Of a DNA stretch of 64,000 nucleotides, positions 9,814 to 18,054 are shown piece by piece. The translations under genes and the position numbers were made by a program. Source of the stretch: Halorubrum sp. 48-1-W (GTDB lineage Archaea > Halobacteriota > Halobacteria > Halobacteriales > Haloferacaceae); NCBI RefSeq assembly GCF_003287355.1, contig NZ_QMIM01000021.1, positions 1 to 64,000 on the forward strand, in the 5' to 3' direction. Numbering within the stretch: position 1 is the first letter of the stretch; each line of letters opens with the position of its first letter. Under the pieces are notes generated by a model. That model saw only the letters and a program-made list of their open reading frames with translations, was not told the origin of the DNA and did not search any database.

Positions 9814-9904
9814 ACCCTACGTCTCGACATACGGGGGGATAAACCACACGAGACCGACCGACGGCCGCGGCGCTCGCCGGGCTGGAGGCCGTCTCGCCGG
9901 CGGG

Positions 9905-10057
9905 TCACTCCACCGTCGGGGCGGTGAGGTCGGCGTCGACGACGGGCGCGCCGCAGACGACACAGCCGGCTTCGAGCAACGCCTCCCGCATCGCGTCGTC
10001 CACCTCGAAGGAGTGGCGACACTCCGGGCAGACGAACGTGTGTGTGGGTGTCGTCAT
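9905..10057 (-). CDS. 50-aa zinc-ribbon protein (DUF7560-like), twin 2
   Basis: ATG 10057; a longer in-frame start at 10087 is less likely. Two CxxC pairs (CPEC, CVVC) flank 'EVDDAMREALLEAG', closely matching the miniprotein at 9192-9347 in length, spacing and the DxMRE core. The pair looks like an ancient duplication on opposite strands. Function unknown. Confidence 0.75.
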   Translation of the reverse strand: MTTPTHTFVCPECRHSFEVDDAMREALLEAGCVVCGAPVVDADLTAPTVE

Positions 10058-10128
10058 GGATACGGATAGCACGGGCGTTCCTATCAAACGATCATCGAGT
10101 TCTCACGCCGTCAGAATCCGACCCGGCC

Positions 10129-10243
10129 GAGCACGGTCGCGACGTCGTCAGTCGAGCACGGTCGCGACGTCGTCAGTCGAGCACGGTCGCGGGCGTCGTC
10201 AGTCGAGCACGGTCGCGGGCGTCGTCAGTCGAGCACGGTCGCG
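10129..10243 (-). repeat. Tandem repeat of 25-26 bp re-copying the end of the adjacent gene
   Basis: Units start at 10129, 10154, 10179, 10205 and 10231 (25, 25, 26, 26 bp; the last is partial and coding). The unit contains, on the minus strand, the last codons and TGA stop of the Bat-type gene (TVLD-stop). Four near-identical copies therefore lie after the stop. No unique spacers are present, so this is not a CRISPR. Confidence 0.9.
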
Positions 10244-10893
10244 AGGATCTTCCGTTGGGCGGCAGCGATGTGCTCGCTGAACGTCGACCGATCGATGCCG
10301 AGGTCCGCCGCGACCTCGCCCGCGTTCGCACCCTTCGGGTGATCGAAGTAGCCGGCGTCGTACGCCGCCGAGAGGACCTCCCGCTGTCGTTCCGTCAGTT
10401 CACTCCGGTCGAAGGTGACCGGGTCGCTCTCCTCGGGCGTCGTCGACGACTGTAACAGCCGAAGCACCTGCATGTCCGCACACGACTCCTGGAGTTCCTC
10501 GAGGACCGTCCGCAGCGTCGGGAGGTCCGTCGCGTGAAACGTCACGAGGAGCCGACCGTCGCGGACCGCCGTCTCCGTCGCCGGGACCCCGTGGCGGTCG
10601 AGCACCGAGAACGGCGACTCGTCCACGCAGGGCACCTCGAACCGGTATGCCGCCTTCCGGCCGTAGTCGAACACCGTCTCGACGTTCTCGGGGACGTCGA
10701 GGTCGGCGTCGGCGAGGAACTCGATGACGACGGTGTCGCCGTCGGGAGCCTCGTCCCCGTCGGCCACGGCCGACGCGGGGGTAACCCGACTCCGCGCCAC
10801 GCTGTAGATCGGGATCGACCCGTCGACGACGCCGTCGAACGGCGACGGCGACACCGTCGGCAGCGAGACCTCCGCCCTGATACCGGCTCCCAT
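10225..10893 (-). CDS. Bat-type (bacterio-opsin activator-like) HTH_10 regulator
   Basis: 222 residues. The first 150 residues form the alpha/beta sensing domain typical of this family. The C-terminal 60 carry the HTH_10 module: 'LTERQREVLSAAYDAGYFDHP', then 'GEVAADLGIDRSTFSEHIAAAQRKIL'. Members regulate diverse haloarchaeal genes. The only plausible partner nearby is the divergent HTH gene at 11016. The start ATG 10893 is the first in frame. Its 3' end is the source of the tandem repeat at 10129-10243. Confidence 0.88.
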   Translation of the reverse strand: MGAGIRAEVSLPTVSPSPFDGVVDGSIPIYSVARSRVTPASAVADGDEAPDGDTVVIEFLADADLDVPENVETVFDYGRKAAYRFEVPCVDESPFSVLDRHGVPATETAVRDGRLLVTFHATDLPTLRTVLEELQESCADMQVLRLLQSSTTPEESDPVTFDRSELTERQREVLSAAYDAGYFDHPKGANAGEVAADLGIDRSTFSEHIAAAQRKILATVLD

Positions 10894-11015
10894 CGTTCGT
10901 TACTCCCCGCCACCGGACAAAACGTTGGTGGCCCGTCGCGCTCGCGGGGTGTCGTATAAAACACCCCGCATATACAGGGACGGGGTTCGGGGGGATAGAG
11001 CCCCGATCGGTAGGT

Positions 11016-11402
11016 ATGAAACGCAACCCGTCCCGCGTGGGTGGACCGACGACGCTGACGGAGGCCGACGACCTGGATACGGCGTTCGACGCGCTCTCGG
11101 ACGCCGACTGCCGGCGGATCCTCGCCACGGTGGACGAGCCGATGACCACGAGCGAGATCGCCGACGACTGCGACATCGCGCTCTCGACGGCGTATCGCAA
11201 AGTCGAGCGACTGAGCGAGACCCCGCTTCTCACCGAGGGAGTCCGGTTCGACCCCGACGGCGACCACGCAGCCGAGTACTCGCGGGGAGTCACCGACGCC
11301 ACCGTCGAACTCACCGACGCCGGCGTCCGGCTGACGGTGGAATCCGAAGCGATCGACGCCATCGGTACAGCCTTCGACACACCGGAGATCTCGGCCGACT
11401 GA
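11016..11402 (+). CDS. Winged-helix DNA-binding protein (ArsR/DUF7344-like)
   Basis: 128 residues. 'LDTAFDALSDADCRRILATVDEPMTTSEIADDCDIALSTAYRKVERL' regions form a helix-turn-helix with an ArsR-like start; a short strand region 'AEYSRGVTDATVELTDAGVRLTV' follows. It lacks a metal-binding Cys pair, so metal sensing is unlikely. It lies 86 bp upstream of the PAS kinase on the same strand and divergent from the Bat-type regulator, so it may control either. Confidence 0.75.
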   Translation: MKRNPSRVGGPTTLTEADDLDTAFDALSDADCRRILATVDEPMTTSEIADDCDIALSTAYRKVERLSETPLLTEGVRFDPDGDHAAEYSRGVTDATVELTDAGVRLTVESEAIDAIGTAFDTPEISAD

Positions 11403-11458
11403 ACCGGAACGACCGACGACGCGGTTCGTTTTCGATCCTGAGAACTGGACGACTACGG

Positions 11459-11468
11459 TTATATATCC
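11459..11468 (+). promoter_or_regulatory. TATA box of the PAS histidine kinase gene
   Basis: TTATATATCC lies 21-30 bp upstream of ATG 11489, the spacing expected for a leaderless haloarchaeal transcript. It decides the start over longer in-frame extensions. Confidence 0.6.
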
Positions 11469-11488
11469 CTTTCGCGGAACGTCCCCGT

Positions 11489-13075
11489 ATGACCGGTCCG
11501 CCGGACGCCGCCACCCTCCTCGATCTCACTCGGGAGACGGTCGCCGTGACCGACGGGGAGGGCGTCTTCAGCTACCTCAACGCGGCGGCCGGCAACCTCC
11601 TCGGCTTCGATAGGGACGACCTCGTGGGCCAGAACGTCTTCGAGCTCGTCCATCCGGACGACGAGCCCCGGTTCCGGACGGTCTTCGCCGACGTCGTCGA
11701 CGGCGGCGTCTCCCCGCGGGAACCGTCCGAACTCCGGTACGGGACCGCCCACGGCGACTGGCTCTGGGTACAGGTCGATCTGTACCCGCCCGAGGAGACC
11801 GGCATCGACGGATACGTGTTGAGCCTGCGGGACGTTACCGAGGAGGTCGAGTCGATCCGTCGGCTGGAGACGATCGTCTCGAAGTCGCCGGACGTCCTCT
11901 GGATGTTCGACGCCGACTGGTCGGAGCTGTTGTTCGTCAACGGATCCATCGCGGACGTGTTCGGCCTGACGGCGGGCGAACTCCGTGTTCACCCTCGGCG
12001 GTTCCTCGAAGTCGTCTACCCCGGCGATCGCCCGTTCGTCGAACGCGCGATGGCCCGGCTCTCGGCCGGCGAGACGGTGCGGATCGACTACCGGGTCGTG
12101 CCGTCCGAGGGGGAGATCAAGTGGCTCCGTGTGCCCGGCGAGCCGGTCTACGCCGACGACGGCGACGAGATCGTCGCGGTGGTCGGGTTCGCCCGCGACG
12201 TCACCGACGAGTACCGACGCAATCGCCAGCTCACGGTGATGGACAACCTGTTGCGTCACACCGTCCGCAACGACATGAACGTCGTGATGGGGACCGCAGC
12301 GCGGATCGCCGACCGGACGACCGGACGGCCGGCGGCGGACGCCGAAACGATCCGGGGGGTCGCCGAGGAGTTGCTCGAGACCGCGGAGAAACAGCGGGAC
12401 GTGATCGATCTGCTGGGGCGAGGCGGCTCGCCCGGCCCGACCGCGGTCGAACCGATCGTGCGGGACGCGGTCGACGCGGTGCGGGCTGAGGAGCCGACCG
12501 GCGAGCTCTCCGTCTCGTGTCCCGCCGACCCGGTCGTGCTCGCGATCGACGACCTCGAGTACGCCGTCGTCGAACTCGTCGAGAACGCGGTCGACCACGC
12601 CGAGTCGACCCCCGTCGTCCACGTCGAGGTCGACGTCTCCGACGACACCGTGGAGATCGCGGTCCGGGACAACTGTCCACCGATCCCGGCCGAACAGCGC
12701 AGGGTGATCACCGACGAGTGGGAGATGGACCACCTCAGACACACCGTCGGAATGGGGTTGTGGCTGGTGTACTGGGTCGCCGACCGCTCCGGGGGCGAAC
12801 TCGCCTTCGACAGGCATCCCGACGGGAACGTCGTCTCCCTCTCGCTCCCGAGGGCGTCCGCCACCGCACTCGACGATGCTCCGGTCGCAGACGACGTGGG
12901 ACGCGACGGGATAACGGCAGGGAGCGGAACGCCTCGAACGAGCGGGAACGTCACTGACGGCGGGAACGTCGCTGACGGCGGGGACGTTGTGGACGACAGG
13001 GAGACAGCCGCGGACGGGAGCGGTCCCGGTTCGGGACGCGAACGGGACTCCGGGGGCGGGGTCGCCCCCGAGTGA
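11489..13075 (+). CDS. PAS-domain sensor histidine kinase
   Basis: 528 residues, no membrane segment, hence cytoplasmic. Two PAS domains (about 10-130 and 130-250) precede the phospho-acceptor helix 'LLRHTVRNDMNVVMG' with His near 256. The ATPase part has an N box (VELVENAVDHAE), a G1-like block (VRDNCPPIP) and G2 (VGMGLWLVYWV). The last 70 residues are a low-complexity tail with in-frame GNVTDG/GNVADG repeats. No response regulator lies in the neighbourhood, so the partner is encoded elsewhere. Ligand unknown. Confidence 0.88.
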   Translation: MTGPPDAATLLDLTRETVAVTDGEGVFSYLNAAAGNLLGFDRDDLVGQNVFELVHPDDEPRFRTVFADVVDGGVSPREPSELRYGTAHGDWLWVQVDLYPPEETGIDGYVLSLRDVTEEVESIRRLETIVSKSPDVLWMFDADWSELLFVNGSIADVFGLTAGELRVHPRRFLEVVYPGDRPFVERAMARLSAGETVRIDYRVVPSEGEIKWLRVPGEPVYADDGDEIVAVVGFARDVTDEYRRNRQLTVMDNLLRHTVRNDMNVVMGTAARIADRTTGRPAADAETIRGVAEELLETAEKQRDVIDLLGRGGSPGPTAVEPIVRDAVDAVRAEEPTGELSVSCPADPVVLAIDDLEYAVVELVENAVDHAESTPVVHVEVDVSDDTVEIAVRDNCPPIPAEQRRVITDEWEMDHLRHTVGMGLWLVYWVADRSGGELAFDRHPDGNVVSLSLPRASATALDDAPVADDVGRDGITAGSGTPRTSGNVTDGGNVADGGDVVDDRETAADGSGPGSGRERDSGGGVAPE

Positions 13076-13189
13076 CGGGCGGGACTCGACCCGTCGCGTC
13101 GACCGGCGTTCCCCGAACGGTAGCGTGGATTCTCGGCCCCGGGAATCAGTCACCGTCATTAAAGCCGTGGTCCCCGTAGACGGGAGACG

Positions 13190-15319
13190 ATGGGTACGCT
13201 CAACGAACTGTTCGACCCGGACCGGGTCGCGGTCGTCGGCGCGACGGCCCGCGAGGGGGCGGTCGGCCGCGCCGTCACGTCGAACCTGCTCGCGGACTTC
13301 GACGGCGAGACGGTTCCCGTCAACCCGAACTACGACGAGGTGCTCGGGACGCCCTGCGTCGACGAGGTCGGCGACGCCGACGCCGACGTCGCGGTCGTCG
13401 TCGTTCCCCCCTCGATCGTGTTGGACGCCATCGAGGCGTGCGGCGAGGCGGGGGTCGGCAACGTCGTCGTGATCACCGCGGGGTTCGGCGAGACGGGCCA
13501 GGACGGCGCGGCACGCGAGCGCCGCCTCGCCGAGATCGCCGACGAACACGAGTTGAACCTCGTCGGCCCCAACAGCCTCGGGATCATGTCGACGCCCTCG
13601 GGCATGAACGCCACGTTCGGCCCCGAGAACGCCCTGCCCGGCGGGCTCTCCTTCATGAGCCAGTCGGGTGCGTTCGTCACCGCGGTCCTCGACTGGGCCA
13701 ACGACAACGGCGTGGGGTTCAAAGACGTCGTCTCGCTCGGGAACAAGGCCGTGTTGGACGAGACCGACTTCGTCGACCACTGGGGCGACGACGAGGGGAC
13801 CGACGTGATCATCGGCTACCTCGAGGGGATCGAGGACGGCCGCGGGTTCATCGAGACCGCCCGTGAGACCGCCGCCGACACCCCGATCGTGGCCGTGAAG
13901 TCCGGTCGGACGAGTGCGGGCGCGCAGGCCGCGTCCTCACACACCGGCACGCTCGCCGGCTCCGAGAAGGCCTACGAGGCGGGTCTCGACCAGGCGGGCG
14001 TCATCCGCGCGGAGTCGGTCGACGAGCTGTTCGACGCCGCGGGCATCCTCGGTAGCCAGCCCCTTCCCGACACCGACAGCGTCGCGATCGTCACGAACGC
14101 CGGCGGCCCGGGCGTGATGGCGACGGACGCGGTCGGCGACGCCGGCCTCGAGCTTGCCTCCTTCACGGCCGAGACCACCGACGCGCTCCGCGAGTCGATG
14201 CCCGACGGGGCGAACGTCCACAACCCCGTCGACGTGATCGGCGACGCGGACGTCGACCGGTTCCGCGAGGCGCTCGAGACCGTCCTCGCCGACGGGGACG
14301 TCGGGGCTGGGCTGGTGTTGGCCGCGCCGACCGCGACGCTCCAGTTCGACGAGCTGGGCGAGGCGGTGCGCGAGACCGTCGCGAACGTCGACGCGCCGGT
14401 GGCCGCCTGCCTGATGGGCGGCGACCGGACCCGCGAGCCGAAACGGAAGCTCCAAGAAGCGGGGATCCCCTGCTACTTCGATCCCGCCCGCGGGATCGAG
14501 AGCCTCGCGACGCTCGCGGAGTACCGCGACATCAGAGCGCGCGAGTACGCCCAGCCGATGTCGTTCGACGTCGACCGCGAGCGCGCCCGCGAGGTGCTCT
14601 CGTCGGTCCGTGACCGCGACGACAACCGCCTCGGCGTGGAGGCGATGGCGCTGCTCGACGCCTACGGCATCCCCACCCCGACCGGCGAGATCGTCGGCTC
14701 GCCGACGCGCGCGAGCGAGGTCGCAGCCGGGATCGACGGCGACGTGGTCATGAAGATCGTCTCGCCGGACATCCTACACAAATCCGACATCGGCGGCGTC
14801 GCGGTCGGCGTCGCCGACGCGGACGTGGCCGACACCTACGAAGACCTGATCACTCGCGCGCGGAACTACCAGCCGGACGCGACGATCCTCGGCGTCCAGG
14901 TCCAGGAGATGGTCGACCTCGACGACGGCGTCGAGACCATCGTCGGGATGAACCGGGACCCGCAGTTCGGCCCGCTCGTGATGTTCGGACTCGGCGGGAT
15001 CTTCGTGGAGGTGATGGAGGACACCGCCTTCCGCGTCGCGCCGGTCTCCGAGCCCGAAGCGCGCGGGATGACCGAGGAGATCCGCTCGGCGCCGCTGTTG
15101 CGCGGGGCACGCGGGCGCGACCCGGTCGACGTCGACGCCGTGATCGACACGATCGGCCGGCTCTCACAACTCGTCACCGACTTCCCCGCGATCATGGAAC
15201 TCGACATCAACCCGCTCGTCGCGCTGCCCGACGACGACGGCGGCGCGAACGCCGCCGCCGTCGACGTGCGACTCACCGTCGACCCGGAGGAACTCGACTT
15301 CGAGGAACCCAACCAATGA
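13190..15319 (+). CDS. acd: Acetate-CoA ligase (ADP-forming), fused alpha-beta subunits
   Basis: 709 residues. The N-terminal CoA-binding Rossmann domain (RVAVVGATAREGAVG) and succinyl-CoA synthetase-like domains (alpha part, about 1-460, with 'SSHTGTLAGSEK') are joined to a C-terminal ATP-grasp beta part (about 480-700, 'VMKIVSPDILHKSDIGGV'). It converts acetyl-CoA, ADP and Pi to acetate, CoA and ATP, the usual acetate-forming energy step of halophilic archaea. Other acyl-CoAs are possible. Its stop overlaps the next start (ATGA). Confidence 0.93.
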   Translation: MGTLNELFDPDRVAVVGATAREGAVGRAVTSNLLADFDGETVPVNPNYDEVLGTPCVDEVGDADADVAVVVVPPSIVLDAIEACGEAGVGNVVVITAGFGETGQDGAARERRLAEIADEHELNLVGPNSLGIMSTPSGMNATFGPENALPGGLSFMSQSGAFVTAVLDWANDNGVGFKDVVSLGNKAVLDETDFVDHWGDDEGTDVIIGYLEGIEDGRGFIETARETAADTPIVAVKSGRTSAGAQAASSHTGTLAGSEKAYEAGLDQAGVIRAESVDELFDAAGILGSQPLPDTDSVAIVTNAGGPGVMATDAVGDAGLELASFTAETTDALRESMPDGANVHNPVDVIGDADVDRFREALETVLADGDVGAGLVLAAPTATLQFDELGEAVRETVANVDAPVAACLMGGDRTREPKRKLQEAGIPCYFDPARGIESLATLAEYRDIRAREYAQPMSFDVDRERAREVLSSVRDRDDNRLGVEAMALLDAYGIPTPTGEIVGSPTRASEVAAGIDGDVVMKIVSPDILHKSDIGGVAVGVADADVADTYEDLITRARNYQPDATILGVQVQEMVDLDDGVETIVGMNRDPQFGPLVMFGLGGIFVEVMEDTAFRVAPVSEPEARGMTEEIRSAPLLRGARGRDPVDVDAVIDTIGRLSQLVTDFPAIMELDINPLVALPDDDGGANAAAVDVRLTVDPEELDFEEPNQ

Positions 15320-16374
15320 CAGACACCACCACACTCGTCACTGCGACCGGAGAAGGCACGGGAAAGACCGCGATCACCCTCGCGCTCGCGCGACTCACGG
15401 CCGACCGCGACGGGAGCGTCGGATACATGAAACCGAAGGGCACCCGCCTTCAGTCGAACGTCGGCAAGACGCTCGACCGCGACCCGATGCTCGCCCGGGA
15501 GGTGCTCGACCTGGACGCCGAGATGCACCAGATGGAGCCCGTCGTCTACTCGCCGACGTTCGTCGAGGGCGCGATCCGCGGGACCGAGGACCCGACCGCC
15601 CTCCGCGAACGGATCCGCGAGGAGTTCGACGAGCTCGCAGCCGACCGCGACCACATGTTCGTCGAGGGCGGCGGCGACTGGACCACCGGGGGCGTGGTCG
15701 ACCTCACCGACGTCGACGTCGCCGACCTGCTCGACGCCCGGGTCGTCCTCGTGGCGGAGTACGGGACGCCGGCCGACCTCGACCGGGTCCTCGCCGCCGC
15801 CGACGCGTTCGGCGACCGGCTCGCGGGCGTCGTCTTCAACAAGGTGGGCGACACCGCCTTCGATTCGCTCGATCACGACGGCATCCCGTTCCTCGAGTCC
15901 CGCGGTATCCCGGTGTTCGGGGCGCTCCCCCACGAGAAGGAGCTCGCGGGCGTCACCGTCGCGGACCTCGCCGACGAGCTCGGCGCGGAGCTCCTGACCG
16001 AGGGCCCCATGGACGCGTTCGTCGAGCGATTCCTCGTCGGCGCGATGGGCGGCGACGAGGCGCTACGGCACTTCCGGCGCGCCCGCGACGCCGCGGTGAT
16101 CACCGGCGGCGACCGTGCGGACGTCCAGGCCGCCGCCCTCGACGCCTCCGGCGTCAAGTGTCTCGTGCTCACCGGCGGTCACCGGCCCTCGGGCGCGGTA
16201 CTCGGCCGGGCCGCGGAGGCCGGGACGGCCGTGCTCGCGATGAACACCGACACCGCGACGGCGATAGACCGGGTGGAGGCGGTGATACGCGGCGGCCGGA
16301 CCCGCGACGCCCGAACTGTCGACCGGATGGCGGAGCTGCTCACTGCGCACGCGGACCTCGACGCGATCGTCTGA
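15316..16374 (+). CDS. P-loop plus DRTGG-domain protein, phosphotransacetylase N-domain-like
   Basis: 352 residues. The N-terminal part resembles dethiobiotin synthetase-type P-loop proteins (TATGEGTGKTAITLALARL, near 9-27; VFVEGGGDWTTGG). The C-terminal 140 residues form a DRTGG domain ('AAVITGGDRADVQAAALDASGVKCLVLTGG' region). The same arrangement occurs as the regulatory N-terminus of some bacterial phosphotransacetylases; the catalytic PTA domain is absent. The 4 bp overlap with acd suggests co-synthesis and a regulatory role in acetyl-CoA/acetate metabolism (inference). Confidence 0.85.
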   Translation: MTDTTTLVTATGEGTGKTAITLALARLTADRDGSVGYMKPKGTRLQSNVGKTLDRDPMLAREVLDLDAEMHQMEPVVYSPTFVEGAIRGTEDPTALRERIREEFDELAADRDHMFVEGGGDWTTGGVVDLTDVDVADLLDARVVLVAEYGTPADLDRVLAAADAFGDRLAGVVFNKVGDTAFDSLDHDGIPFLESRGIPVFGALPHEKELAGVTVADLADELGAELLTEGPMDAFVERFLVGAMGGDEALRHFRRARDAAVITGGDRADVQAAALDASGVKCLVLTGGHRPSGAVLGRAAEAGTAVLAMNTDTATAIDRVEAVIRGGRTRDARTVDRMAELLTAHADLDAIV

Positions 16375-16415
16375 GCGTCCCCGACGAACGCGGTCGTCTG
16401 AACGTCCCCGACGAG
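16362..16415 (+). repeat. 27-bp tandem duplication spanning a stop codon
   Basis: Units 16362-16388 and 16389-16415 are nearly identical. The first contains the last codons and TGA of the DRTGG gene; the second is an untranslated copy directly after it. Confidence 0.8.
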
Positions 16416-16497
16416 GGACGACGACGTCGACGAAGCCGACCCCAGATCGGGTGAACGTCTGACGTACTGTTTTCACGATGGGAGACGAGGGGGGCGT

Positions 16498-17559
16498 ATG
16501 ACTAGTCTCTCGGAGGCGTACGGGGGGAAAGGGCGCTCCGAGGTCGACCCGCGGCGGCTGTCGCTCGGTGCGGGGCTGTTCGGCGGCGGCACGCTACTTC
16601 TCGTCGTGGGGATCCTCGTGGCCGCGGAGGTGGTCGTCCCGAGCGGGTACAGTTCGGGGGCTGCGAGACGTCTCGGCGGGATCCTCGGCGGCATCGGCGT
16701 CCCGCTCGTCACGCTCGGCGTGATGGCCGTCCTGCCGGCCGACCGGCGCACCCGGGCAGCGGCCGTCGTCGGGGCAGCGATCATGACGCTCGGCGTGGCG
16801 CTGTTCTCGCAGGCGTACCCGAACCACTGGGTCGGCGGCCCGCGCCCGGAGCTCGTGGACCTCACGCTCCCGACGGCGGGCGTCTACTTCCTCGGGGCGG
16901 CGACCACGATGTGGTGCGTGTTCGTCGGCGTCGCCAACTTCAAGACCCGCAACGACCCGGGCGGGACGGTGACGATGGAGGTGACCCACAAGGGCGAGAC
17001 CAAGGTCATCGAGGTCGACCGCGACCAGGTTCGAGGGCTCGGCGGCGGGGTCGGGCTACTGGGTGGGACGCCCGACGGCGACGTCGAGACGCAGACGAAC
17101 CGGTCGGACGCACCGACGGGTTCCGGTGCGGACGGCGGCAGGTCGACCCAGAGCGGTGGGATCGGCGGCTCGGCCTCGGGCGGCGGGGTCGGCGGCTCGG
17201 CCCCGAGCGGTGGGGTCGGCGGCTCGCTCGGCACGCCGTCGGCGGCCCCGTCGGGTCGCAGCGACGGCGGGAGCTCGGCGACCGACCTCTCCTCGCCGCT
17301 GGACGGCAGTGGGTCGGGCGGGGATGATGGCCCCGCATCGACCGTTCCGACACCCGACACGCCGACGGCCCCGAACGGTTCACGGGGTCGGTCACCGGAG
17401 GAGAACGCCGTCGCACGCGACGGTCCCGGCGACACCTACTGCGGGAACTGCGCGGAGTTCGACTACGTCCGGACCGACGACGGGATACAGCCGTACTGCG
17501 GCCACTACGACGAGCTGATGGACGACATGGAGGCGTGCGAGCAGTGGACGCCGCGGTGA
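16498..17559 (+). CDS. Haloarchaeal membrane protein with C-terminal Cys cluster (DUF7139-like)
   Basis: 353 residues. Four hydrophobic segments lie in the first 150 residues. A cytoplasmic-looking stretch 'MEVTHKGETKVIEVDRDQ' follows, then a Gly/Ser-rich linker made of 27 bp in-frame repeats (about 17150-17230). The compact C-terminal module has Cys pairs in 'YCGNCAEF' and 'YCGHYDELMDDMEACEQW', probably a metal site. The architecture is recurrent in haloarchaea; the family label is from memory and function is unknown. Confidence 0.7.
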   Translation: MTSLSEAYGGKGRSEVDPRRLSLGAGLFGGGTLLLVVGILVAAEVVVPSGYSSGAARRLGGILGGIGVPLVTLGVMAVLPADRRTRAAAVVGAAIMTLGVALFSQAYPNHWVGGPRPELVDLTLPTAGVYFLGAATTMWCVFVGVANFKTRNDPGGTVTMEVTHKGETKVIEVDRDQVRGLGGGVGLLGGTPDGDVETQTNRSDAPTGSGADGGRSTQSGGIGGSASGGGVGGSAPSGGVGGSLGTPSAAPSGRSDGGSSATDLSSPLDGSGSGGDDGPASTVPTPDTPTAPNGSRGRSPEENAVARDGPGDTYCGNCAEFDYVRTDDGIQPYCGHYDELMDDMEACEQWTPR

Positions 17560-17629
17560 CCGTCCCGTTCGGCTCCGTTGAGATCCTCAACGAGTGACAG
17601 GTACGGAATTCGTTCGCGGATGCTCACTA

Positions 17630-17998
17630 CAGGTGAAGGAACGAACGATTCTGCGGTGGCGTGCCGGTGAGCGCCCGGAGGGCGCGAACCGACCGCGAGG
17701 GAGTCGGTGGTCCGACGCGAAGCGGAGGACCACCGACGAGGCTGGGGAGGTGTGAGGTGCGGTGCTGTGCGGTGCGGGTGGGATTCAAAGGGGCAGTCGT
17801 GAGGACGAAGCACGGCGACGTAAGCACTGGAAGGAGCGAGCAGTGCGAGCGACTGAAGCGCACAACGAGCCGCGCGAGTCCTCGCGACTGGGGCTTTGGA
17901 GGTATTCACCTCGCCAGCAACGATCTCGTTCCTATCAAGTCGATCTCTCACGAAACAACGGTACTATTAGCATTCGGTATAGACTGACTGTTTCAGGC
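17630..17998 (-). repeat. Dispersed palindromic element, copy A (near full length)
   Basis: Read on the minus strand, the element runs from about 17998 (CCTGAAACAG) through GATCGTTGCTGGCG, CAAAGCCCCAG, a long stem (17878-17890 with 17794-17806, one G-T mismatch), CTGCCCCTTTG and a pyrimidine-rich block. It then has hairpins 17704-17736 (10 bp stem) and 17671-17685 (GCGCCC-GGA-GGGCGC on plus) and ends in TTCACCTG at 17630. The terminal 55 bp equal the inverted complement of 1-55. It fills the 17560-18054 gap; no credible gene lies in it. Confidence 0.9.
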
Positions 17999-18054
17999 GA
18001 TTACACGCCTAATTAATAGAATTTCAACGAAGCCTCCCGTCCCGTGTTCAGCCT

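Noticed and set aside
10129-10243. CRISPR array
   Set aside because: Units are directly adjacent with no spacers, derive from the end of the neighbouring gene, and no cas genes are present.
17630-18016. Short open frames inside the dispersed elements (for example those reading WGFGG…)
   Set aside because: Frames differ between copies, are broken by indels, and the similarity is in DNA blocks and palindromes, not protein.
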